DNA from: Streptomyces reniochalinae
GTDB taxonomy: Bacteria; Actinomycetota; Actinomycetes; Streptomycetales; Streptomycetaceae
DNA: 64,000 bases
Reading direction: 5' to 3'
Assembly: GCF_003323735.1 (NCBI RefSeq)
Contig: NZ_QOIM01000040.1
Span: 310,001 to 374,000, forward strand
The notes beneath the pieces were generated by a model. It searched no databases, had not been told where the DNA came from, and worked only from the letters and a program-made list of their open reading frames with translations. The stretch's first letter is position 1. The number at the start of each line of letters is the position of its first letter. The position numbers were made by a program, and so were the translations under genes. Below are positions 18,372-26,842 of the stretch, piece by piece.

Positions 18372-18916
18372 GAAATGATCTCCAGTGCGGTATTCGGCGA
18401 ATGCTGACGAACTGCGCGTGCTGGGCGCCGATGCTTCCATTCGCCTTCTGAGGCGGTCAACGAAACGCGGCCGTAACTGGGGTCGCCCGTCCGCACGTTC
18501 CCGTCGTGCGACGTCCCGCCGGCGGGACGTCGCACGACGGCCTTTCCGCCGGCCCGGCGTGGCCACGCCGCGGAAGCGGCCGTTCCCTCGACCGGAAGCG
18601 GCCGCTCCGTGGCCCGGGCAGAGGAACGGCCGGCCCCTCCCGAGCCGCGCGCGTATCCGGTCAGGGAGCGGAACGGCCCCCGCCGCGTACGCCTGTACGA
18701 TGCCCGAGCCGCGTGCCCGACCCGGCTCGCCCGCAAGGCCGGGGCGGACCACCTCCTCGCCCGGTGGGCAGGCCGCACGAGCGTCAGGACGACGCGCGAG
18801 GCGGCCGTGAAGCCGGATGTGGAGGATCTGCGACCGGCGGCGGAAGCCTGGGGTGGACTCGTGGAGGACGAGACCCCTCTGACGGGAGACTGTGCGAGAT
18901 ATGGGAGCGTGAGCGG
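18372..18916. other. Gene-free, repeat-rich spacer
   Basis: I see no convincing coding sequence in these 545 bases, although frames stay open because of the base composition. They hold a 40-bp perfect palindrome (18501-18540). They also hold a 12-base direct repeat CGGAAGCGGCCG (18571-18582 and 18593-18604) and a 10-bp inverted repeat CGGCCGTTCC/GGAACGGCCG (18577-18586 and 18623-18632). The upstream regions of two divergent genes (SnoaL-like and pcaL) lie here. Confidence 0.7.
18501..18540. repeat. 40-bp perfect palindrome
   Basis: Left arm CCGTCGTGCGACGTCCCGCC (18501-18520) is followed without a gap by its exact reverse complement (18521-18540). It lies between two divergent genes, so a terminator role is less natural than in the convergent spacers elsewhere in the window. 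It could be a regulatory site, a recombination remnant or a cruciform-forming element. Confidence 0.9.
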
Positions 18917-20215
18917 GTGAGCGACACGACCGCCAAGACCCTGCAACACCGCCTTGAAGGGCCCGAACACGCCCCGCTGCTCGTCCTCGGCCCGGCACTG
19001 GGCACCACCTGGCACATGTGGGACCGGCAGATCCCGGAACTCACCCGGCACTGGCGGGTGCTCCGCTTCGACCTGCCGGGGCACGGCGGTTCACCGGCCT
19101 ACTCGGCCGACTCGGCCGACGCCTTCGCCGAGCGGCTGCTGGCCACCCTCGACACGCTGGGCATCGAACGCTTCGGCTACGCGGGCTGCGCCCTCGGCGG
19201 CGCCATCGGCGTCCAGCTCGCCCTGCGCGCGCCCCAGCGGGTCACCTCGCTGGCGCTGATCTCCTCCTCGCCGCGCTTCGCCACCCCCGACAGCTGGCGG
19301 CAGCGCGGCGTCGTCATCCGTACCAACGGACTCGACCCGATCGCCCGCACCACCCCGGAACACTGGTTCACCTCCACCTTCGCCGCCGCGCAGCCGGCCA
19401 TCGTCGAGTGGGCCGTCCAGATGGTGCGCACCACCGACCCCGGCTGCTACATCGCCGCCTGCGAGGCGCTGGCCTCCTTCGACGCGAGGGCCTCCCTCGA
19501 CCGAATAGGCGTGGGCACGCTGGTCGTCGCCGGGGCCGACGACCAGGTCACCCCGCCCGCCGAGGCCCGCGCCCTGGTCGCCGGCATCCCGGACGCGCGG
19601 CTGGCCATCGTGCCCGGCGCCTCCCACCTGACGCCCGTCGAACAGCCAGGCGCCGTCACCGACCTGCTCATCCGGCACTTCACCACCACCTGGCAGGAGT
19701 CGGCGGCGGGACCGCCCGCGCCCGCTCCCGTCATCACGCCCTCACCGCCGCAGGCGTCGGCCGTGGCCGAGCTGGAGTCCGCGCAGGCCGCCGCGGCGCG
19801 CACCGACGCCTACGACACCGGCATGAAGGTCCGCCGCGAGGTGCTCGGCGACGCGCACGTCGACCGTGCCACGGAGGGCTCCGACGCCTTCACGGACGAC
19901 TTCCAGCACTTCGTGACCCGCTACGCCTGGGGCGAGGTGTGGACGCGTACCGGCATCGACCGCCGCACCCGCTCGGTGATCACGCTCACGGCGCTGGTGG
20001 CCCGCGGCCACCTCGACGAGCTCGCCTTCCACACCCGTGCCGCGCTGCGCAACGGGCTGACGCCCGACGAGATCAAGGAAGTGCTCCTCCACACGGCCGT
20101 CTACTGCGGTGTGCCCGCGGCCAACTCGGCCTTCGCCGTCGCGCAGCGTGTCATCCGTGAGGAGACCACGCCGGAGGATCGCAGGGACGCGGGCGCTCTG
20201 GTCGACGGAGAATGA
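18917..20215 (+). CDS. pcaL: PcaL-like fusion: 3-oxoadipate enol-lactonase plus 4-carboxymuconolactone decarboxylase
   Basis: 432 residues. Residues 1-260 are an alpha/beta hydrolase of the PcaD enol-lactonase type: LGTTWHMWDRQIPEL, FDLPGHGGS, and a late GASHLTPVEQP with the catalytic His. After a Pro/Ala linker, residues about 295-420 are a complete carboxymuconolactone decarboxylase domain (RYAWGEVWTR, HTRAALRNGL, EVLLHTAVYCGVPAAN). Such fusions run two consecutive steps of the protocatechuate branch of the beta-ketoadipate pathway. The nucleophile elbow reads AGCALGG, so the position normally held by Ser (GxSxGG) is Ala92, which questions the lactonase activity. No other pca gene is nearby. 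The GTG at 18917 follows GGGAG by about nine bases. Confidence 0.85.
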   Translation: MSDTTAKTLQHRLEGPEHAPLLVLGPALGTTWHMWDRQIPELTRHWRVLRFDLPGHGGSPAYSADSADAFAERLLATLDTLGIERFGYAGCALGGAIGVQLALRAPQRVTSLALISSSPRFATPDSWRQRGVVIRTNGLDPIARTTPEHWFTSTFAAAQPAIVEWAVQMVRTTDPGCYIAACEALASFDARASLDRIGVGTLVVAGADDQVTPPAEARALVAGIPDARLAIVPGASHLTPVEQPGAVTDLLIRHFTTTWQESAAGPPAPAPVITPSPPQASAVAELESAQAAAARTDAYDTGMKVRREVLGDAHVDRATEGSDAFTDDFQHFVTRYAWGEVWTRTGIDRRTRSVITLTALVARGHLDELAFHTRAALRNGLTPDEIKEVLLHTAVYCGVPAANSAFAVAQRVIREETTPEDRRDAGALVDGE

Positions 20216-20220
20216 CCTCC

Positions 20221-20898
20221 ATGGGAATCGACACGAACGACACCCCGCTGGGGCTCACCAAGCAGGGCCACTCCTGCGTCCGCCTGCACAAGGAGGGACG
20301 CACCCTCGTCATCGACCCGGGCGGCTTCAGCGAGCAGGAGGCCGCACTCGGCGCCGACGCGCTGCTGGTCACCCACGAGCACGCCGACCACTTCGACGAG
20401 CTGCGGCTGCGGGCCGCCATGGAGGACAACCCCGAGGCCGAGATCTGGACGCTGCGCAGCGTCGCCGACCAGATCTCCGGCGCGTTCCCCGGGCGCGTCC
20501 ACGTCGTCGGGGACGGGGACACCTTCGAGGCCGCGGGCTTCCGGATCGAGGTCCACGGCGAGCTGCACGCCGTTATCCACCCCGACATCCCCCGCATCAC
20601 CAACATCGGCTTCGTCGTGGACGGCCTGGTCTTCCACCCCGGGGACGCGCTGACCGTCCCCGCGCGCCCCGTGCACACGCTGCTGCTGCCGGTGCACGCC
20701 CCGTGGAACAAGTACTCCGAGGTGCTGGACTACGTCCGCGCCGTCGGCCCGACGCAGGTCTACGACATCCACGACGGGCTCCTCAACGACAACGGCCTCG
20801 GGCTCTTCGGCCGGATGCTGGGCGCGGGCGGGCCGGGAACGGGCGGCGCGGCCCACGCTCACCTCGACCCGGGGGAGCGTGTCTCACTGGCGCGGTAG
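20221..20898 (+). CDS. MBL-fold metallo-hydrolase, UlaG-like
   Basis: 225 residues of the metallo-beta-lactamase fold. THEHADHF supplies the HxHxDH zinc motif near residue 55, and later HPGDAL and PVHAPWNKYSE supply further metal ligands. It resembles the short UlaG/YhfI-like hydrolases, whose substrates are mostly unknown. ATG 20221 is preferred over ATG 20212 because GGAG (20207-20210) is ten bases from the former and only one from the latter. It starts 5 bases after the pcaL stop, so the two are probably cotranscribed. Confidence 0.85.
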   Translation: MGIDTNDTPLGLTKQGHSCVRLHKEGRTLVIDPGGFSEQEAALGADALLVTHEHADHFDELRLRAAMEDNPEAEIWTLRSVADQISGAFPGRVHVVGDGDTFEAAGFRIEVHGELHAVIHPDIPRITNIGFVVDGLVFHPGDALTVPARPVHTLLLPVHAPWNKYSEVLDYVRAVGPTQVYDIHDGLLNDNGLGLFGRMLGAGGPGTGGAAHAHLDPGERVSLAR

Positions 20899-20944
20899 CC
20901 TGCATGCTCCGGGGGACCACCCCCGTAGCCCCGACGGAGTCTGC

Positions 20945-21724
20945 ATGCGTATCGCCACCTGGAACGTCAATTCGATAACAGCCCGCTTGCCGCGCCTCAC
21001 CCAGTGGCTGGAGACGGCTCAGCCCGACGTGCTCTGCCTGCAGGAGCTCAAGGTGTCCGACGACGCCTTCCCGCAGCAGGAGCTGCGCGCGCTCGGGTAC
21101 GAGTCGGTCGTCAGCGCCCAGGGCCGGTGGAACGGGGTCGCGGTCCTCTCCCGCGTCGGCATCGAGGACCCGGCCCTCGGCCTGCCCGGCGCGCCCGAGT
21201 GGGAGGGCACCGTGGAGGCCCGTGCCGCGGCCGCCACCTGCGGCGGTGTGCGGGTGTGGTCCCTCTACGTGCCCAACGGGCGTGAGATCGGCCACCCCCA
21301 CTACGAGTACAAGCTCCAGTGGCTGGCGGCGCTGCGGGACACCGCCGAGAAGTTCGCCTCCGCCTCGACGCCGTTCGCGGTCCTCGGCGACTTCAACATC
21401 GCGCCGACCGACGCGGACGTCCACGACATCACCCAGTTCGAGGCCTCCACCCACGTGACCTTGCGCGAGCGCGAAGCGCTCGCCGCGCTGGAGGCCGCGG
21501 GCGTCTCGGACGTCTACCCCCGGCCCCTCAAGTACGACGTGCCGTTCACCTACTGGGACTACCGGCAGCTGTGCTTCCCCAAGAACCGCGGCATGCGCAT
21601 CGATCTCGTGTACGGGAACGAGGCGTTCGTGACCGGCGTCTCCGACGCCTTCGTGGATCGGGAGGCGCGCAAGGGGAAGGGCGCCTCGGACCACGCGCCC
21701 GTGGTGGTCGACCTCGACCTGTGA
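20945..21724 (+). CDS. xth: Exodeoxyribonuclease III (AP endonuclease)
   Basis: 259 residues, the full length of the ExoIII family of Mg-dependent AP endonucleases/3'-exonucleases in base-excision repair. MRIATWNVNSI starts the protein, LCLQELK carries the metal-binding Glu, GDFNIAPTD the catalytic Asp/Asn, and GASDHAPVVVDLDL the terminal catalytic His. The start is fixed by homology to the conserved MRIATWNVNS N-terminus. It is in the same orientation as the preceding hydrolase, 46 bases apart, with a short G/C hairpin between them. Confidence 0.95.
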   Translation: MRIATWNVNSITARLPRLTQWLETAQPDVLCLQELKVSDDAFPQQELRALGYESVVSAQGRWNGVAVLSRVGIEDPALGLPGAPEWEGTVEARAAAATCGGVRVWSLYVPNGREIGHPHYEYKLQWLAALRDTAEKFASASTPFAVLGDFNIAPTDADVHDITQFEASTHVTLREREALAALEAAGVSDVYPRPLKYDVPFTYWDYRQLCFPKNRGMRIDLVYGNEAFVTGVSDAFVDREARKGKGASDHAPVVVDLDL

Positions 21725-21729
21725 GGCCG

Positions 21730-21786
21730 CCGGGGACCGGCTGCCTCCCCGCACCGGAGGTCGCGGGCAGGGGACGCGGTCCCCGG
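21730..21786. terminator. Possible long-loop hairpin between exonuclease III and SGNH hydrolase
   Basis: 10-bp inverted repeat CCGGGGACCG (21730-21739) and CGGTCCCCGG (21777-21786) separated by 37 bases, between convergent genes. The long loop makes this weaker than the other terminators. Confidence 0.35.
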
Positions 21787-21815
21787 CCCGTGACCCCACC
21801 GGGGGCGCGGGACCC

Positions 21816-23666
21816 TCACCCCGTGAGAGCCCGCAGGTCCACCGACTCGCCGAGAGCCTTCAGCCCCGCGTCGCCGGGGTGCAGATGGTCCCCGGAGTCG
21901 TAGGCGGTGGCCATCCGCGCGGGATGCCCCGGGTCCCTGACGACCTTGTCGAAGTCGAGAACGGCGTCGAAGTAGCCGCCGCTCTCCCGCACGAAGGCGT
22001 TCACCTTCTGCCGCCGCGCGTCGACATCCGCCGTGCAGTCCTTGTATCCCTCGCAGGGCGTGATGGTGGCACCGACGACCCGCAGTCCCTGCGCGCGGGC
22101 GCGAGCGGCGAGGGCCCGCATGCCCGCGATGACCTCCTCGGCGGTGGCGCCCCACCGCACGTCGTTGATGCCTTCGAACAGGACGACGGTGCGCGCGTTC
22201 GTCTGGGCCAGGACGTCCCTCTCCAGGCGGTGCTGGGCGCTCACGCCCGCCGTGTCGGTGCTGACGCCGTCGCCCGGGTAGCGGTCGCTGGCGACACGGT
22301 TGGCGGAGACGCCGTGGTTGAGGACCCCGAAGCGCGGCACTCCGTTCTGGCCGTTCTGGTGCAGCAGCCGGCCGGCCAGCACGTCGGGCCAGCGCCGGTT
22401 GGCGCCCTGCGTGGAGCGGACGCCGTCGGTGATCGAGTCGCCGAGGGCGACGACAGAGCCGGGTCCGCCCTGGACGTCGACGCCGGTCAGGAAGGGCCAC
22501 ATCGACAGGGAGCGGGTGAAGGCGCCGCCGGCGCTGTCACCGGTGCGGTTTCCACTGCCGCCCTCGCTCAGATAGGACCGCTGGAGCGCCTCGCTGTGCA
22601 CGGGAGCGGCGCTGACCGGGTCCGGCAGGTGGATGCTGACCAGCAGGTTCGTGTCCTGGGGTACGTCGAATCCGACGGGGTCGCTGACGGCGCGGGCGCC
22701 CGCGGGGATGCGGGTGCCGGCGCGTCCGCCGTCGAAGGTGAGCGGCACCGGGCGGCCCTTCGCCGCGGCGCCGTCCCGCTGGACGGCGAGGGAGGCGTGG
22801 CCGATGCGTACGGGCTGGGCGGCGAAGGTGTTCTCCAGCCTGATGCGGGCCTTCGGCCCGCCGGCCGAGGTGTGGACGACCAGCCGAAGCGTCTGGTCCT
22901 GCCACAGCCCGGCCCCGGTGTAGCCGCCGGTGCTCGCGGCCCAGCTGCCGGTCCATCCGGTGCTCTGAGGGCGTGGGGCGATGTCGAAGACGTGCAGGTC
23001 GGCGTCGGCGCCCGGGTCCTTGGGGAGGGTGACGGAGGCCAGGGTGCGGCCGCGGTCGAGGGGCACTGTCACGGCGTAGATCCTGGCCTTCTCGCCCACC
23101 TGGTCGCCCTGCCGGGTGTTGAGGTGGGGGAGCGCGACGGCCTTGGTGGCGAGGGGGCCGCCGCGCCAGTCGCCGGCCGTGAGGGTGTAGTGGCCGCGGG
23201 AGCCGTCCCGGTAGTGGAGGGTGCCTTCGCCGCCGGCGGTGTCGCCGGGGCCGTGCGGCGAGGTGGCGGCCATCAGGAAGGAGAGGGCGGTGCCGCTGCC
23301 GTCGACCTGTACCCGCTGGCCGTCGGCGCGCACGTTGTCCGGGCGGCCCGGTGCGCGGTCGGGCCAGCGCAGCCGTGCGGCGTCCAGGTCGAGCCCGGTG
23401 CCGGGGGACCACCCGGCGGCCTTGAGGTCCTGGGCGGACAGGGAGCGGCCCGCGCCGTCGAAGTCGGCGGCGCCGGGTTTCGCGTCGTCGCTGACGGCGC
23501 GGTTGTCGTAGAGCTTCTCCAGGGGGAGCGGCCGTTTGGCGGGGGCGGCGGCCCGGCCTGCCGTGGCGGGGGTCTGCGCCGTCGCGGCGGTGGTCAGTGC
23601 CGGTGCGGTGGCGGTCGCGGCGGCGAGCAGGACGGTGAGGGATCTGATCCAGGTACGTCTGCGCAC
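21816..23666 (-). CDS. Secreted SGNH/GDSL hydrolase
   Basis: 616 residues from GTG at 23666, which has GAGAGG about seven bases upstream. A Sec-type signal peptide is clear: RRR, then SLTVLLAAATATAPAL, then an Ala-rich cleavage region. The C-terminal third is an SGNH esterase domain: block I VVALGDSITDG (nucleophile Ser near 410), HGVSANR, LFEGINDV (the GxND Asn) and the catalytic Asp/His in SGDHLHPGDAG. The N-terminal part (about 60-390) is beta-rich and resembles the accessory region of longer actinobacterial GDSL proteins. The enzyme should act on extracellular esters, substrate unknown. Confidence 0.9.
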   Translation of the reverse strand: MRRRTWIRSLTVLLAAATATAPALTTAATAQTPATAGRAAAPAKRPLPLEKLYDNRAVSDDAKPGAADFDGAGRSLSAQDLKAAGWSPGTGLDLDAARLRWPDRAPGRPDNVRADGQRVQVDGSGTALSFLMAATSPHGPGDTAGGEGTLHYRDGSRGHYTLTAGDWRGGPLATKAVALPHLNTRQGDQVGEKARIYAVTVPLDRGRTLASVTLPKDPGADADLHVFDIAPRPQSTGWTGSWAASTGGYTGAGLWQDQTLRLVVHTSAGGPKARIRLENTFAAQPVRIGHASLAVQRDGAAAKGRPVPLTFDGGRAGTRIPAGARAVSDPVGFDVPQDTNLLVSIHLPDPVSAAPVHSEALQRSYLSEGGSGNRTGDSAGGAFTRSLSMWPFLTGVDVQGGPGSVVALGDSITDGVRSTQGANRRWPDVLAGRLLHQNGQNGVPRFGVLNHGVSANRVASDRYPGDGVSTDTAGVSAQHRLERDVLAQTNARTVVLFEGINDVRWGATAEEVIAGMRALAARARAQGLRVVGATITPCEGYKDCTADVDARRQKVNAFVRESGGYFDAVLDFDKVVRDPGHPARMATAYDSGDHLHPGDAGLKALGESVDLRALTG

Positions 23667-23842
23667 GTGTTGCCCTCTCGTGGGACTCCAGCAGCGTTGT
23701 GTGCACTTCGGATTCGACCGAGGCGGGGTGAAGTTAGGGAGGCCCTGACGCGGCGTCAAGGTGTCCTTCGGCCCAACCGGGTGGGCTCGTCGCACCGCGC
23801 GCCTATGGTGCCCGGGGCCGTGAGAATGCCACGCTGTCAGGC

Positions 23843-24286
23843 ATGCACTTCCCCTTTCTGGACAACTGGCGCAAGCCCCACCCGGATGCCGAGGGGGCGG
23901 CGGCGGTGACCGACGAGTTGTCGGGCGACCAGACGAGCGCGGCGCAGCTCCTGTCCGAATGCGAACTGCTGCGCGAACAGGCGGGCGCCGCCGGGGTCGA
24001 ACTCGACGACACCGTCGAGTCGTTGAGCGCTCTCGACCAGCTGCTGCCGCACTGGCGCGAGGACCCGGAGGTCACGCCCTGGCTGGGCGCCGACGCCGGG
24101 CTCTACCTGGGAACGGTGATGGTGCGTTCGGTGCCGGGCGCCCGCTGGGTGCGCTGGCCCGACGGGCAGCCCGTGGTGCGGCTCCCGTCCGGTCGGGAGG
24201 TCGACGTGCTCGCGGAGGGCGCCACGTGGGCGGAGACGGGTTCGCCCGAGCTCTCCCAGGCGTACGCGGAGGTCAGCGAGGACTGA
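23843..24286 (+). CDS. Conserved actinobacterial protein of unknown function (probably DUF6278)
   Basis: 147 residues, soluble and acidic, with no signal peptide or membrane segment. Recognisable phrases are MHFPFLDNWRK at the start, LLSECELLREQ, DDTVESLSALDQLLPHWR and DAGLYLGTVMVRSVPGARW. I associate these with the streptomycete DUF6278 family from memory; no function is known to me. It stands alone between the divergent SGNH hydrolase and the downstream ABC transporter operon. Confidence 0.7.
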   Translation: MHFPFLDNWRKPHPDAEGAAAVTDELSGDQTSAAQLLSECELLREQAGAAGVELDDTVESLSALDQLLPHWREDPEVTPWLGADAGLYLGTVMVRSVPGARWVRWPDGQPVVRLPSGREVDVLAEGATWAETGSPELSQAYAEVSED

Positions 24287-24424
24287 CCGGCCGCCGCCCG
24301 GGCCATCCGGTGGCGGGTCGGGAATCGGGACAGGTGAGACGTCGGAGGCCACCCGTCCTGTTGTAACCCCTTACTGCGTGTCATCCCGGTAGTGACCCAT
24401 TCGGCCCGATAGTTTCCCTTCCCT

Positions 24425-25177
24425 ATGGAATCGCTGCCTCTGGAACCGCTCATCGAGCTGCGTGGGGTCAACAAGCACTACGGCGAGCTGCACGTACTCA
24501 AGGACGTCGACCTCACCGTGGGCCGCGGTGAGGTCGTGGTCGTGATCGGCCCCTCAGGTTCGGGCAAGTCCACGCTGTGCCGCACCATCAACCGCCTGGA
24601 GACCGTCGGGTCCGGCACCATCTCCCTGGCGGGCCGGCCCCTCCCCGCCGAGGGCAGGGAGCTGGCCAGGCTGCGTACCGAAGTCGGCATGGTGTTCCAG
24701 TCCTTCAACCTCTTCGCGCACAAGACCGTGCTGGCCAACGTGGCGCTCGCCCCCGTCAAGGTGCGCGGCAGGAAGAAGGACGAGGCCGAGCACCGCGCCC
24801 GCGAACTCCTGCACCGCGTGGGCCTGCTCGAACACGCGCAGAAGTATCCGGCCCAGCTCTCCGGCGGCCAGCAGCAGCGGGTGGCCATCGCCAGGGCCCT
24901 GGCGATGGAGCCGCAGGCACTGCTGTTCGACGAGCCGACGTCCGCGCTCGACCCGGAGATGATCAGCGAGGTGCTGGAGGTCATGCAGCAGCTGGCCAGG
25001 GAGGGGATGACGATGGTCGTCGTCACCCACGAGATGGGATTCGCCCGCTCGGCGGCCAACCGCGTGGTGTTCATGGCCGACGGACAGATCGTCGAGGACC
25101 GCACCCCGGAGGAGTTCTTCACCGCGCCGCGCAGCGAGCGCGCCAAGGACTTCCTCTCCAAGATCCTCAAGCACTGA
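24425..25177 (+). CDS. gluA: Glutamate/polar amino acid ABC transporter, ATP-binding protein
   Basis: 250 residues, the full length of the PAAT-family ATPases. Walker A GPSGSGKST (near 41), Q-loop FQSFNLF, signature LSGGQQQR (near 143), Walker B LLFDEPTSALDP and the H-loop VVTHEM are all present. It energises uptake through the two downstream permeases, with the lipoprotein at 25190 as receptor. No Shine-Dalgarno sequence precedes the ATG. GATAGT (24408-24413), a -10-like hexamer, ends 11 bases before it, so a leaderless or near-leaderless transcript is possible. Gene order ATPase, receptor, permease, permease matches gluABCD of actinobacteria. Confidence 0.95.
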   Translation: MESLPLEPLIELRGVNKHYGELHVLKDVDLTVGRGEVVVVIGPSGSGKSTLCRTINRLETVGSGTISLAGRPLPAEGRELARLRTEVGMVFQSFNLFAHKTVLANVALAPVKVRGRKKDEAEHRARELLHRVGLLEHAQKYPAQLSGGQQQRVAIARALAMEPQALLFDEPTSALDPEMISEVLEVMQQLAREGMTMVVVTHEMGFARSAANRVVFMADGQIVEDRTPEEFFTAPRSERAKDFLSKILKH

Positions 25178-25189
25178 GAGGCCGCCCCC

Positions 25190-26179
25190 GTGCCTGCGCA
25201 CACCCCCGTCCCCCGGCGCCGCGGCCCGCTCCCGCACCCACCCGCGCGCCCGCGCCCCCTGCCGCGGCGCGGCCCGCACCGGCGCCGCGCCCTCGCCGCC
25301 GCCACCCTCCTCGTCGCGCTCACCGCCTGCGGCGTCCCCGGCAGCCCGCCGGCCCGCGGGCCGCAGCCGAGCGCCCTGCCGCACTACGCCGTCGACAAGG
25401 ACTTCTCCCTCCCCTCCTCCCCCACCTGGACCCGCGCCCACCAGCGCGGGCGCCTGACCGTCGGCGTCAAGGAGGACCAGCCGGGCATGGGCGAGAAGAA
25501 CCCGGCCACCGGCGCGTACACCGGCTTCGACATCGAGATCGCCGAGATGACGGCCGCCTCTCTCGGCTTCGACCCCGACCGGCAGATCGAGTACAAGGCC
25601 ATCGCCTCGGCCAACCGCGAAACCGCCCTCCAGAACGGCCAGATCGACACTTACGTCGGCACCTACACCATCAACGAGGGGCGCAGGAAACTCGTCGGCT
25701 TCGCCGGGCCCTACTACATCGCGGGACAGCGGCTGCTGGTACGCAAGGGCGACAGGCACCTCAGGGGGCCGCAGGACATGGCGGGCAAGAAGATCTGCTC
25801 CGCCGTCGGATCGACCCCGCTCCAGCGCATCCAGTCCGACTACCCGCGCGCGAAGCCCGTCGCCTACGACAGCTACGCCATCTGCGTCGACAACCTCCTC
25901 AACGACCAGGTCGACGCCGTCACCACCGACGACACGATCCTGCTCGGCTACGCGGCCAAGGACCCCGCGCACCTGAAGGTCGTCGGCAAGGCGTTCTCCG
26001 AGGAGCCCTACGGCATCGGCGTCCCCCGCGAGGACCACGCGCTCGCCCGCGCCCTCGACGACGCCCTCGTCGCGCGGGAGGAGAACGGCGACTGGAAGCG
26101 GGCCTACGACGTCACCCTCGGCCTCTCCGGCGCCCCCGCGCCGCAACCGCCCCGCGTCGACCGCTCCCTGACGAGCTGA
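25190..26179 (+). CDS. gluB: Glutamate-type ABC transporter substrate-binding lipoprotein
   Basis: 329 residues. A hydrophobic stretch (LAAATLLVALTAC) ends in a lipobox with the lipid-modified Cys at about residue 47. It is preceded by an unusually long Pro/Arg-rich n-region, and no better internal start was seen. The mature part is a family 3 solute-binding protein: GRLTVGVKEDQPGMG, GFDIEIAEM, TYTINEGRR (ligand contacts), then AVGSTPLQRI and VDAVTTDDTILLGYA. It delivers glutamate or a related amino acid to the GluCD permease. It starts 12 bases after gluA. Confidence 0.92.
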   Translation: MPAHTPVPRRRGPLPHPPARPRPLPRRGPHRRRALAAATLLVALTACGVPGSPPARGPQPSALPHYAVDKDFSLPSSPTWTRAHQRGRLTVGVKEDQPGMGEKNPATGAYTGFDIEIAEMTAASLGFDPDRQIEYKAIASANRETALQNGQIDTYVGTYTINEGRRKLVGFAGPYYIAGQRLLVRKGDRHLRGPQDMAGKKICSAVGSTPLQRIQSDYPRAKPVAYDSYAICVDNLLNDQVDAVTTDDTILLGYAAKDPAHLKVVGKAFSEEPYGIGVPREDHALARALDDALVAREENGDWKRAYDVTLGLSGAPAPQPPRVDRSLTS

Positions 26180-26197
26180 GAGGAACCAAGCGGCTCC

Positions 26198-26842
26198 ATG
26201 GACGTACTGACACAGAACTTCGCCCTCTACGGTGAGGGCTTCTGGGGCACCGTACGGCTGACCGTCTACGCCTCGCTGCTGGCGCTCGCCGTCGGCGTGG
26301 TGATGGCCGGGTTCCGGGTGGCGCCCGTGGCGGCGCTGCGCGGCGTGGGCACCGCCTGGGTGACCGTATTGCGCAACACCCCGCTCACCCTGCTCTTCTT
26401 CGCCATGCTGCTGGGGCTGCCCCGCTTCGGAGTCGCCCTGCCCTTCGAACTTTTCGCGGTGCTCGCCCTGGGCTGCTACACCTCCTCCTTCATCTGCGAG
26501 GCGGTGCGCTCCGGCATCAACACCGTCCCCGTCGGCCAGGGCGAGGCCGCCCGCAGCCTGGGCATGACCTTCGGCCAGACGCTCGGCACCGTCGTGCTGC
26601 CCCAGGCGTTCCGCACCGTCATCGCGCCGATCGGCTCCACCCTCATCGCGCTGGCCAAGAACTCGGCCATCGCGGGCTCCTTCAGCGTCGTCGAGCTGCT
26701 GAGCACCTACAAGACGCTGAGTGAGAACGGCTACAGCGTCATCTGGAGCTTCGTGTGGATCGCACTGGGATACCTGATCCTCACCCTCGCCATCAGCGGC
26801 CTCTTCCACGTGCTGGAGCGGCGCTGGGGGGTGGCCCGATGA
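26198..26842 (+). CDS. gluC: Glutamate-type ABC transporter permease
   Basis: 214 residues with about five transmembrane helices. The permease EAA loop reads GEAARSLGMTFGQTLGTVVLPQA (the family consensus places EAA-G about 9 residues apart). TVLRNTPLTLLFF is the usual PAAT family phrase. It is the first of two permeases, 18 bases after gluB, and its stop overlaps the start of the second one (ATGA). Confidence 0.93.
   Translation: MDVLTQNFALYGEGFWGTVRLTVYASLLALAVGVVMAGFRVAPVAALRGVGTAWVTVLRNTPLTLLFFAMLLGLPRFGVALPFELFAVLALGCYTSSFICEAVRSGINTVPVGQGEAARSLGMTFGQTLGTVVLPQAFRTVIAPIGSTLIALAKNSAIAGSFSVVELLSTYKTLSENGYSVIWSFVWIALGYLILTLAISGLFHVLERRWGVAR

Noticed and set aside
18506..18916. N-terminal extension of pcaL into the repeat-rich spacer
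   Set aside because: The extension translates the 40-bp palindrome and has no enzyme homology; the GTG at 18917 has its own ribosome site and matches the PcaD start.
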